Positions 1 through 5,318 of a stretch of 6,577 nt of DNA are shown here, piece by piece. The notes below the pieces were generated by a model. The model was given only the letters and a program-made list of their open reading frames with translations. It was not told where the DNA came from and did not search any database. This stretch comes from Bacteroides sp. (lineage in GTDB: Bacteria > Bacteroidota > Bacteroidia > Bacteroidales > Bacteroidaceae). The stretch covers positions 1 to 6,577 of the forward strand of contig JASLDF010000207.1 in assembly GCA_030151635.1 (NCBI GenBank), written 5' to 3'. Position 1 is the stretch's first letter. Each line of letters opens with the position of its first letter. Made by a program: the position numbers and the translations under genes.

Positions 1-10
1 TCAATAGGTG

Positions 11-47
11 AGGGTAGGATTTAGAAGGCTAAATCCTACCCTTTTTT
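11..47 (+). terminator. Rho-independent terminator of an upstream gene outside the window
   Basis: GGGTAGGATTTAG at 12-24 is perfectly complementary to CTAAATCCTACCC at 29-41, around an AAGG loop. An A-T pair extends the stem to 11 and 42, and a run of six T follows at 42-47. The T-run placement suits a plus-strand gene ending just before the window. No coding sequence for that gene can be recognised in the first ten bases. Confidence 0.85.
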
Positions 48-113
48 GTTGTTTTTCACCCCCTTGTTTAAAGGGCGTGTAGGCGCTGTTTTTTATCACC
101 CTATGAAAGGCGT

Positions 114-179
114 GTCTTCTCAGGGAGAAACGTCTGTCTTCTTAGTAAGAGAACGCTGTCTTCTCAGGGAGATAGATAA
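114..179. repeat. 22-bp tandem repeat, three units
   Basis: Units begin at 114, 136 and 158, each exactly 22 bp apart, with GTCTTCTCAGGGAGA in units 1 and 3 and GTCTTCTTAGTAAGA in unit 2. The last seven bases of unit 3 have diverged. Each unit holds a small inverted repeat, TCTC-AGG-GAGA or TCTT-AGT-AAGA, and unit 2 swaps the innermost pair from C-G to T-A so pairing is kept. No function is known to me. It lies between the upstream terminator and the arsenic operon promoter. Confidence 0.8.
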
Positions 180-237
180 TGCTAATTAAATGGGTGGGGA
201 AAATGGATTGGAGAATAAGACGTGAAATAGGTGTAAT

Positions 238-257
238 TTATCCTATGTTATCCTACT
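238..257. repeat. Two adjacent copies of a 10-bp TTATCCTA repeat
   Basis: TTATCCTATG at 238-247 is followed directly by TTATCCTACT at 248-257, so eight of ten bases repeat. It lies about 80 bp upstream of the putative operon promoter. It could be a binding site or chance in AT-rich DNA. Nothing else recognisable was seen between 180 and 317. Confidence 0.3.
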
Positions 258-317
258 GATTATTTAATTACTTGAGTGAGATTTTATCTAAGTTCAAAAG
301 ATAAGGAGAAGAAAGTT

Positions 318-347
318 TTAGTATATCGGAACTAGTTCGTAGTTTTA
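318..347 (+). promoter_or_regulatory. Putative promoter of the arsenic operon
   Basis: TAGTTTTA at 340-347 matches the Bacteroidota -7 consensus TAnnTTTG except for the last base. TTA at 318-320 sits 19 bp upstream, where TTG is expected. The -7 box lies inside the inverted repeat at 335-352, so a bound ArsR would block polymerase. Transcription would begin near 351, leaving about 20 nt before the ATG at 371. The assignment rests on consensus and position only. Confidence 0.5.
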
Positions 348-352
348 CGAAC
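335..352. promoter_or_regulatory. ArsR-type operator upstream of arsR
   Basis: GTTCGTA at 335-341 and TACGAAC at 346-352 form a perfect 7-bp inverted repeat with a 4-bp spacer. The dyad overlaps the putative -7 box and ends 19 bp before the arsR start, as expected for an autorepressed ArsR/SmtB regulator. The same sequence recurs at 709-726 with one base changed. That it binds ArsR is inferred. Confidence 0.75.
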
Positions 353-370
353 ATATTAATGGAGGAGATA

Positions 371-688
371 ATGTTGAAGAAAGATTTTACACCCGAACAA
401 GAAAAACTGGCAAGAATAGCAAAGGCTTTATCGCACCCTGTACGTGTTGCAATTTTGCAGATGTTGGCGAAAGAAAAATGTTGCTATCATGGCGATATGT
501 CCGAGGTAATTCCTGTTGCTAAAAGCACATTGTCTCAACATTTGAAAGAATTAAGAGAAGCGGGGTTAATTCAAGGTACAATTACCTTGCCTACAGTAAA
601 GTATTGCATCAATAGGGAGAACTGGAAGATTGCAAAATCGCTCTTTTCAGATTTTTTTATGGAAATAAAGAATCAGTCGGATTGTTAA
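371..688 (+). CDS. arsR: ArsR/SmtB family arsenic-responsive transcriptional repressor
   Basis: This is a small winged-helix repressor of 105 residues, typical for the family, expected to bind the operators at 335-352 and 709-726 as a dimer and to release DNA on binding As(III) or a related metalloid. The family signature ALSHPVRVAIL is near residues 19-29, and the recognition helix is in KSTLSQHLKELREAGLI, about 51-67. Cysteines at 37, 38, 79 and 105 could supply thiol ligands: the CC pair lies where many relatives have a CxC or CxCG motif, and C79 is in the wing (KYCIN). I chose ATG 371 because GGAGG at 361-365 sits 5 bp before it. ATG 359 would add four residues (MEEI), has no ribosome-binding site and would leave almost no leader. 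It is the first gene of an arsR-arsC-permease operon. The family is clear; inducer specificity is inferred from the neighbours. Confidence 0.92.
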   Translation: MLKKDFTPEQEKLARIAKALSHPVRVAILQMLAKEKCCYHGDMSEVIPVAKSTLSQHLKELREAGLIQGTITLPTVKYCINRENWKIAKSLFSDFFMEIKNQSDC

Positions 689-700
689 TAAAAAAATTTG

Positions 701-734
701 CACTTATTGTTCGTTGTTTTACGAACAATAAGTG
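701..734. promoter_or_regulatory. Second ArsR-type operator and potential mRNA hairpin between arsR and arsC
   Basis: CACTTATTGTTCGT at 701-714 and ACGAACAATAAGTG at 721-734 form a perfect 14-bp inverted repeat around TGTTTT. Its core at 709-726 matches the upstream operator at 335-352 in 17 of 18 positions. The difference turns the TA of the -7-like box into TT, so promoter activity is unlikely. It begins 12 bp after the arsR stop and ends 25 bp before arsC. In mRNA it would be a stable stem-loop without a following U-tract, so it is not a plus-strand terminator. It may be a second repressor site, an RNA stability element, or both. Confidence 0.75.
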
Positions 735-759
735 TAACATCAACGAATATATAGGTAAT

Positions 760-1197
760 ATGAAAGTTTTAATTATTTGTACGGGTAACAGTTGTCGTAG
801 CCAAATGGCACACGGCTTTTTGCAACATTTTGCACCAGAATGGTCTGTGAAATCTGCAGGTACAGAGGCAAGTGGTAAAATTAACACCAAAGCTGTAGAA
901 GTGATGAAGGAAGCGGGGATTGATATTTCTTGCCACACTTCAAATTCCATATCCGACTATTTGAATGAACCGTGGGACTATGTTATCACGGTTTGCGGAG
1001 GTGCGAAAGAGAATTGTCCAGTCTTTAGAGGTAATGTGAAGCAGCATTTGCATATCGGTTTTGATGACCCCTCTGAAACGATAGGAACACCTAAAGTTGT
1101 TTACAATGACTTTATAAGGGTAAGAGATGAAATAAAGGAGGCATTTTATAGCTTCTATACGAGTGTACAAAAGGGAGAATCAATCTTCGCAAAGTGA
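760..1197 (+). CDS. arsC: Arsenate reductase, thioredoxin-coupled LMW-phosphatase type
   Basis: This cytoplasmic enzyme of 145 residues reduces arsenate to arsenite for export. It has the low-molecular-weight tyrosine phosphatase fold. The phosphate/arsenate loop is C7-TGNSC-R13-S14, fitting CX5R, and the catalytic acid is likely D103 in FDDPS. Cysteines C79 and C86 in TVCGGAKENC match the spacing of the redox pair in Staphylococcus-type ArsC, so the C7/C79/C86 relay is complete and thioredoxin is the likely reductant. A plain phosphatase would lack the second and third cysteines. I chose ATG 760 because MKVLIICTGNSCRS is the standard N-terminus. An in-frame TTG at 682 would add 26 residues translated through the operator and overlap arsR. 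The stop lies 24 bp before the permease start, supporting co-transcription. Enzyme class is secure; activity is inferred from motifs. Confidence 0.93.
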   Translation: MKVLIICTGNSCRSQMAHGFLQHFAPEWSVKSAGTEASGKINTKAVEVMKEAGIDISCHTSNSISDYLNEPWDYVITVCGGAKENCPVFRGNVKQHLHIGFDDPSETIGTPKVVYNDFIRVRDEIKEAFYSFYTSVQKGESIFAK

Positions 1198-1221
1198 TAG
1201 AGTAACGATTAGAAAAATACG

Positions 1222-2562
1222 ATGGAAAAGAAACAAGAATTTAAAATATTATTTTGGGTTATCGCTTTATTCTTATTGGTTTTTTTTATGCCAATAGAGA
1301 GTGAAGCATTCCAAACTGCCATTACTGCAGCGTTAGATTTATCGAAGTGGTATGCACAAGAGCATGTAATTCTATGTCTCCTACCAGCTTTCTTTATAGC
1401 TGGAGTAATCTCGGTCTTTGTGAGTAAAGGGGCTGTTGTAAAGTATTTTGGAGCTAATGCTAAAAAATGGGTGTCGTACTCGGTGGCATCGATATCAGGA
1501 GCTATATTGGCGGTGTGCTCATGCACAATTTTACCTCTATTCTCGAGTATATACAAGCGTGGAGCAGGTTTAGGTCCTGCAGTTGCATTTTTATATTCGG
1601 GTCCTGCTATCAGTATTTTATCCATCATTTTAACAACACGTATTCTAGGCACAGAAATGGGAATTGCTCGTACCATTGGAGCTGTTGGCTTTTCTGTAAT
1701 CATCGGGTTGATTATGTCGTTCATCTATCGAAAAGAGGAAAAAGAAAAGCAAAAAGAGCAACTTAATTTCTTTGAAGATGTAGAAAAACGTCCGATGTCA
1801 CAAACGGCATTTCACTTTTTTACGTTGGTAGCGATTCTAGTTTTTGTGAACTGGGGGAAACCTAATGCCGATGATACGACAAGTATTTGGTATTCTATTT
1901 TTACCTACAAATGGTTGATCACGGGTTTCTTCTCCATTCTATTTTGCTATTCTTTAATTGCAATTTTAAAAATTAAGAAGAATTGGGTATTTGTGGCTGC
2001 TGGATTAACTGTGGCATCTGTAGTTGTTGCCAATCTCTGGATTGAAACACCACTCTATCAACCGATTTTACCTTTAGTTGTAGGGATTGCTTCGTTGAGT
2101 GTCATTACTTTACTTGATAAAACGGATACAGACAATAGAGATTGGACGCTATCTGCATGGGCATTTGCCAAACAAATCTTACCTCTGCTGGCTGTCGGAG
2201 TAGTGACTGCTGGGTTCTTGTTGGGCTCAACGCACGAAGAGACATCTATTGCTGGCATCATACCTAGTGAGTGGATTTCGTGGGCGGTTGGTGGAAACTC
2301 TCTTCTGTCAAATTTCTTTGCAAGCTTTACAGGTGCTTTTATGTATTTTGCAACGCTTACGGAAGTTCCCATTATCCAGGGATTATTGGCTTCGGGAATG
2401 GGGAAGGGTCCAGCCCTAGCTTTACTATTAGCTGGACCTTCTTTATCATTACCCAATATGCTTGTGATTCGTGGTGTTCTTGGTTTTAAGAAAACAATGG
2501 TCTTTGTTCTGTTGGTTGTGGTAATGGCTACGTTCTCTGGGTTTATTTATGGGATGATGTAG
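1222..2562 (+). CDS. ArsP-family (formerly DUF318) permease, probable arsenic exporter
   Basis: This integral inner-membrane protein of 446 residues appears to have 10 or more membrane segments, in an N-terminal block (about 7-168) and a C-terminal block (about 193-445). A charged cytoplasmic linker rich in K and E lies at about 170-190. The first block carries V-CSC-T at 98-102 and GAGLGPA...SGP at 114-128. The second carries GMGKGPA...AGP at 392-406, the paired half-motifs of this superfamily. The CSC cysteines are plausible metalloid ligands. Characterised ArsP of Campylobacter exports trivalent organoarsenicals, and a related branch (SO_0444 type) has been linked to Cu/Zn. Here it directly follows arsC with no Acr3 or ArsB, so I infer that it exports arsenite or methylated arsenite. 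I withhold the symbol arsP because substrate is unproven. The start has no Shine-Dalgarno, which is common in Bacteroidota. Confidence 0.88.
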   Translation: MEKKQEFKILFWVIALFLLVFFMPIESEAFQTAITAALDLSKWYAQEHVILCLLPAFFIAGVISVFVSKGAVVKYFGANAKKWVSYSVASISGAILAVCSCTILPLFSSIYKRGAGLGPAVAFLYSGPAISILSIILTTRILGTEMGIARTIGAVGFSVIIGLIMSFIYRKEEKEKQKEQLNFFEDVEKRPMSQTAFHFFTLVAILVFVNWGKPNADDTTSIWYSIFTYKWLITGFFSILFCYSLIAILKIKKNWVFVAAGLTVASVVVANLWIETPLYQPILPLVVGIASLSVITLLDKTDTDNRDWTLSAWAFAKQILPLLAVGVVTAGFLLGSTHEETSIAGIIPSEWISWAVGGNSLLSNFFASFTGAFMYFATLTEVPIIQGLLASGMGKGPALALLLAGPSLSLPNMLVIRGVLGFKKTMVFVLLVVVMATFSGFIYGMM

Positions 2563-2601
2563 GGGGCGTTAAATAATTTGAAGAAATACGTACTAAAATA
2601 G

Positions 2602-2620
2602 TATTTGGCAGTACCAAATA
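2602..2620. terminator. Possible weak bidirectional terminator between convergent genes
   Basis: TATTTGG at 2602-2608 and CCAAATA at 2614-2620 form a 7-bp perfect stem around CAGTA, between the permease stop at 2562 and the minus-strand gene ending at 2625. The stem is AT-rich and neither side has a long T-run; TTTATTA follows on plus. Its position between convergent genes supports the call more than its strength does. Confidence 0.3.
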
Positions 2621-2624
2621 TTTA

Positions 2625-3335
2625 TTAGAACTCAATTAGAATTGGCATGTGGTCGCTATATTCTAAGTATTTACAAGCACTTCCCACTTGAATGTTTACT
2701 ATTTTAGTATATAGATTTTGAGATACAAAAGCGTAATCTACATGATAGGGTTTATCTTCGTGTCTATACATATATAACGTTGGAGCTGTTTCTTCTCCAT
2801 GCTTTTCATTGTAGTAGGTATGATAGCAGCTGACTATGTCCTTTTCTTTTAAGAAGTTAACTACCATTGAATGGGAACCATACTTAAGATGTTTGTTATC
2901 CCATATGCTATTGCTGTTAAAGTCTCCAATGACTAGGGTATCTTTTAGGTTTATATACTTTGAATAATGATTCATTGCTTGATAGACTTGTTCTATATAC
3001 CTAAATGTGCCTTTTGGATTGTTGCATGCCCATATTGCAAATAATAAGTAAGAATTACTCTTAAACTTTATATGAACAGGAATTACGTATTTATAGTTGG
3101 AGTTATACCAAGAGGCAAGTTCTAACTTTATATCCGAGAATGAAAAGATACCTATGCCTTTATTCGGATTGTCACCAATCCAAATGGAGTCGCATATTTT
3201 TGAAAAATATTCAGACACTTTCAATTTCTCAATATTCTCACATTCTGGTATAATTGCTAACTGTGCCGATAAGTCTATAATTTTACCAATTTTATGGCGA
3301 AATCTCATATTGCAATTCCACGTAACAATTCTCAT
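2625..3335 (-). CDS. Endonuclease/exonuclease/phosphatase (EEP) superfamily protein
   Basis: This is a single-domain, probably cytoplasmic, metal-dependent phosphodiesterase or phosphatase of 236 residues with no signal peptide. The EEP motifs occur in order: N7 in TWNCN, E31 in IPECE (metal binding), KGIGIFS near 59-65, D138 and N140 in IGDFNSN, D200 in HVDYAFVS, and D228-H229 in SDHMPI. All expected active-site residues are present, so it should be active. The superfamily covers AP endonucleases, DNases, inositol phosphatases and sphingomyelinases; the substrate cannot be read from the sequence. The compact size and IPECE variant suggest a stand-alone bacterial subfamily rather than ExoA/XthA. 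It is convergent with the arsenic operon, 62 bp away, and divergent from the acyltransferase gene. By eye it is more AT-rich than its neighbours, which may mean separate acquisition. I saw no convincing promoter; a run of nine A lies 24-32 bp before the start. Confidence 0.88.
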   Translation of the reverse strand: MRIVTWNCNMRFRHKIGKIIDLSAQLAIIPECENIEKLKVSEYFSKICDSIWIGDNPNKGIGIFSFSDIKLELASWYNSNYKYVIPVHIKFKSNSYLLFAIWACNNPKGTFRYIEQVYQAMNHYSKYINLKDTLVIGDFNSNSIWDNKHLKYGSHSMVVNFLKEKDIVSCYHTYYNEKHGEETAPTLYMYRHEDKPYHVDYAFVSQNLYTKIVNIQVGSACKYLEYSDHMPILIEF

Positions 3336-3508
3336 ACTGTCTTTATTATAAATTATTATTAATCTCTTTTTTTTTGTTGTTTATTAAGATACCTAATTGG
3401 GGATTTGAAAGGGGAGTGTTTTGAAATAATTTGTTTTGGTCTAATTAAATAGGATAATATAACCTGGACTTAAAGGTTGACATATTAGTTTAGCTTGGGT
3501 ATAGTTTC

Positions 3509-3516
3509 TATCTTTG
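3509..3516 (+). promoter_or_regulatory. -7 box of a putative promoter for the acyltransferase gene
   Basis: TATCTTTG fits TAnnTTTG exactly and lies 95 bp before the ATG at 3612. No TTG occurs at the usual distance; TTG at 3477-3479 is 29 bp away and TTA at 3485-3487 is 21 bp away. The rest of the spacer between the divergent genes (3336-3611) shows only a short AACCT/AGGTT inverted repeat at 3461-3478 and no protein gene. Confidence 0.45.
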
Positions 3517-3611
3517 ATTATGACGGAATGGGGATGAATGGATTCCTACTACTGATATTAAGCCTTGATTAAGTTAATCTTACAATAAAATTATTGATAC
3601 TAATTTCTACT

Positions 3612-4736
3612 ATGACTTCTTCCAAAACACGACTAGAATCTCTTGATATATTAAGAGGATTCGATTTGTTCATGCTGGTTTTCTTTCAACCAGTTTTTAT
3701 CATGTTTGCCTCAACCCTTGCTCCTAACAACCCCATAAGGAACTTTACCCAAATAGCCTTTACACATGTTGACTGGGAAGGTTTTCATGCATGGGATCTG
3801 GTAATGCCTTTATTCTTATTTATGGCGGGTGCATCCATTCCATTTGCTTTCTCTGCATACAAACAAGGAAAGGTGTCGGCATCGTCCATGTTTCGAAGAA
3901 TGATAAAGCGTGTGTTGTTGTTGTTTCTCTTCGGTATGATTGTTCAAGGTAACTTGTTGGACTTGAGTTTTGACTCCATAAAACTTTATACAAATACTTT
4001 ACAAGCCATTGCTGTAGGTTATCTTTTTGCAGCTCTTATTTATATGTTCTTCTCGGTAAAAGAAGTTGTTGCCATTACGCTCCTTTTATTAGTAGGTTAT
4101 ACGGTAGGTATGCAACTTAATGGTAATTATTTACCAGTAGAAAATTTAGCTGAAGTAATAGATAGAATGCTTTTAGGGCGTTTTGTTGATGGTGCTAGTG
4201 TTGATGGACTTGGAAATGTTATTTTCTCGGAATGGTATAACTATGCATGGATTTATCCGTCTATAAATTTTACAGCAACTGTCCTGTCTGGTCTTCTTGC
4301 TACATCTTTATTGAAAAGTCGATTGGAAGATAAAAAGAAGCTTGTTTTTTTGGTACTAGCGGGGGTAGGATGTATTGTCGCAGCAATCTTGTTGAGTCCT
4401 ATTGAACCTATTATTAAAAAGTTATGGACTTCTTCGATGACTTTGTTATCTAGTGGAATTTCTATTTTATTATTGGCATTGTTCTATTATTTAATCGATA
4501 TTAAGGGAAAGGGGAGTTGGTTAAAATGGTTGAAAATATATGGCATGAATTCTATTCTAGCTTATATGCTATTTAGTACTTTAAATTTAAAGTCGTTGGT
4601 GTTTTATTGGACGCATGGTTTAGAGCAATATTTAGGTAAACCTATATATTCAGTGTTATTTACTTGTATAGAGGTGGGAATCGTCTTTATTATTCTTAGA
4701 TGGTGTTATAATAAATCTATCTTTTTGAAGGTCTAG
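3612..4736 (+). CDS. HGSNAT/DUF5009-like membrane acyltransferase
   Basis: This multi-pass membrane protein of 374 residues has about ten predicted helices, for example near 17-37, 60-80, 98-115, 127-149, 150-167, 218-235, 245-262, 274-295, 305-325 and 345-364. The family features are RLESLDILRGFDLFML at 7-22, H52-VDWEG followed by WDLVMPLFLFMAGAS (61-75), TLQAIAVGYL at 129-138, IKKLWTSS at 268-275 and YGMNSILAYM at 310-319. H52 aligns with the HxxWxG context of the catalytic histidine in human heparan-alpha-glucosaminide N-acetyltransferase, which passes acetyl from cytosolic acetyl-CoA to an amino sugar across the membrane. The bacterial protein may likewise acylate cell-envelope or imported sugars; its acceptor is unknown. 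ATG 3612 gives the normal N-terminus, while an in-frame TTG at 3594 would only add ILIST-like residues. It appears monocistronic, with no glycan-use genes nearby. No clear terminator follows. Confidence 0.85.
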   Translation: MTSSKTRLESLDILRGFDLFMLVFFQPVFIMFASTLAPNNPIRNFTQIAFTHVDWEGFHAWDLVMPLFLFMAGASIPFAFSAYKQGKVSASSMFRRMIKRVLLLFLFGMIVQGNLLDLSFDSIKLYTNTLQAIAVGYLFAALIYMFFSVKEVVAITLLLLVGYTVGMQLNGNYLPVENLAEVIDRMLLGRFVDGASVDGLGNVIFSEWYNYAWIYPSINFTATVLSGLLATSLLKSRLEDKKKLVFLVLAGVGCIVAAILLSPIEPIIKKLWTSSMTLLSSGISILLLALFYYLIDIKGKGSWLKWLKIYGMNSILAYMLFSTLNLKSLVFYWTHGLEQYLGKPIYSVLFTCIEVGIVFIILRWCYNKSIFLKV

Positions 4737-4930
4737 TTTGGTCTATGTTTTAGTGGTTATTTTGAGGGAATGGTAAAGGTGGTGAATTAACGCTTTCTGA
4801 AATTACCTCTTAATTACTGGGTGGTGTATTTTTACTCGTAAATGGTGAGTGAACAATGGATATTGAAAAGGTCTGTTTTAATGATTAGATGATGTGCTAT
4901 GTGACTAAGTATAGTGTATGGATGGATCAG
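4737..4930. other. Intergenic spacer with no recognised feature
   Basis: This stretch between the acyltransferase stop and the minus-strand terminator has stop codons in all frames, no open reading frame of useful size and no strong hairpin with a T-run. A short TTTAC-TC-GTAAA dyad occurs near 4829-4840. I assign no function. Confidence 0.6.
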
Positions 4931-4939
4931 TGTAAAAAC

Positions 4940-4973
4940 AAAAAAGCTCCGAAGAATAAACTCCGAAGCTTTT
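4940..4973 (-). terminator. Rho-independent terminator of a minus-strand RNA
   Basis: Read on the minus strand, AAAAGCTTCGGAG (4973-4961) and CTTCGGAGCTTTT (4954-4942) pair at all 13 positions around a TTTATT loop, using two G-U wobbles, and TTTTTTG then TTTTT follow. On plus-strand RNA the same two positions become C-A mismatches, so the element is built for minus-strand transcription. No minus-strand protein gene precedes it, pointing to a non-coding transcript. Confidence 0.8.
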
Positions 4974-5124
4974 GCGGTATGGACGGCTCCGTAAAATATC
5001 ATTATATATGTCTATATATCACCCAGTTGGCAGTCAGCGTATAGTTAGGGGGTACGAATTAGGAAATGTTTATTCTAGCCACTCCTGGCTGTCGTTGTCT
5101 CCCTACTGTCCTGCATAATCTCGG
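4940..5124 (-). ncRNA. Putative structured small RNA of about 185 nt, 6S-like (Bacteroidales-1) candidate
   Basis: A complete promoter at 5128-5156 and a strong terminator at 4940-4973 bound a minus-strand transcript without a plausible reading frame. Visible pairing within it includes a perfect hairpin AGCCA-GGAG-TGGCT (5090-5077). There is also a long-range helix in which 5104-5101 pairs with 5047-5050 (AGGG/CCCT) and 5111-5105 with 5029-5034 (GG-A-CAGT/ACTGCC). A 12-nt one-sided bulge at 5035-5046 separates its two parts. A long stem interrupted by a large bubble, about 185 nt in length, with its own promoter and terminator, resembles 6S RNA and the Bacteroidales-1 motif of this order. That motif is often found near rplT, which is absent here. 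I could not recall a consensus precise enough to confirm identity. That an RNA is made is fairly likely; the 6S assignment is tentative. The 5' end is estimated from the -7 box. Confidence 0.6.
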
Positions 5125-5127
5125 GTT

Positions 5128-5156
5128 CAAATGTACTAAATTTATTTGAATTACAA
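5128..5156 (-). promoter_or_regulatory. Bacteroidota-type promoter driving the minus-strand RNA
   Basis: On the minus strand TTG (5156-5154) is followed after 18 bp by TACATTTG (5135-5128), an exact TAnnTTTG match with a normal spacer. This is the best promoter in the window. A TTCAAAT/ATTTGAA inverted repeat (5126-5132 and 5144-5150) spans the -7 box and spacer and could be a regulator site. Transcription would start near 5124. Confidence 0.7.
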
Positions 5157-5183
5157 TATCTATTGATAGTTAATCATTTAGAC

Positions 5184-5236
5184 TTAGTGCAAGGTGCAAG
5201 TCTATCTATATATAGATACTTGCACCTTGCACTTAA
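5184..5236. repeat. Large hairpin built from four GTGCAAG heptamers
   Basis: AGTGCAAGGTGCAAGT at 5186-5201 is perfectly inverted at 5218-5233. Each arm is a tandem pair of the heptamer GTGCAAG, so two copies face each way. The space between holds a perfect palindrome ATCTATATATAGAT at 5204-5217, with CT at 5202-5203 as a bulge. Allowing one bulged T at 5234, two more T-A pairs extend the base. There is no T-run on either side, so it is not a terminator. It sits between the divergent promoters of the small RNA and the ATPase. It could be a regulator site, a dispersed palindromic repeat or a recombination site. Confidence 0.85.
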
Positions 5237-5271
5237 ATTGAGAATAAAGTGAATATACGTCTCGCAATATT

Positions 5272-5301
5272 TTCGAGTATGAAAGAATATTCTTACATTT
5301 G
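5272..5301 (+). promoter_or_regulatory. Putative promoter of the ATPase gene, overlapping a 12-bp palindrome
   Basis: TACATTTG at 5294-5301 matches TAnnTTTG exactly, and TTC at 5272-5274 lies exactly 19 bp upstream in place of TTG. The perfect palindrome AAGAATATTCTT at 5283-5294 fills the spacer just before the -7 box, where a repressor could act. The leader would be only about 10-15 nt before ATG 5319, and no Shine-Dalgarno is seen. Confidence 0.55.
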
Positions 5302-5318
5302 ATTAAAACATCACATCT

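Noticed and set aside
109..191. Short peptide frame through the 22-bp repeats
   Set aside because: The 22-bp period shifts the reading frame at each unit, there is no proper start signal, and the run is under 30 codons.
701..734. Terminator between arsR and arsC
   Set aside because: The hairpin is strong but has no T-run on the plus strand. A T-rich stretch follows it on the minus strand, yet no minus-strand gene leads into it. The operator match explains it better.
682..759. TTG-started N-terminal extension of arsC
   Set aside because: It overlaps the arsR end, translates through the operator dyad and adds 26 residues before the standard MKVLIICTGNSC start of the family.
1209..1724. 171-codon minus-strand open frame inside the permease gene
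   Set aside because: It is antisense to a clear transmembrane protein, has no recognisable domain and is explained as a shadow frame. The same holds for 657-950, 940-1170 and 2058-2456 on minus and 1467-1766, 2271-2489 and 3097-3351 on plus.
3594..3611. TTG-started extension of the acyltransferase
   Set aside because: It adds only six residues ahead of an ATG that gives the normal family N-terminus.
4961..5140. Possible tRNA remnant or integration site, from GCGGTATGGACGG near 4974 and GGTTCAAAT near 5124
   Set aside because: The first resembles a reversed tRNA 3' end and the second a T-loop, but neither has pairing T-stem or acceptor arms. Both are better explained as the end and promoter of the minus-strand RNA, and no integrase or matching direct repeat is visible.
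5187..5232. CRISPR-like repeats
   Set aside because: The heptamers are tandem and inverted with no spacers, and no cas genes are present.
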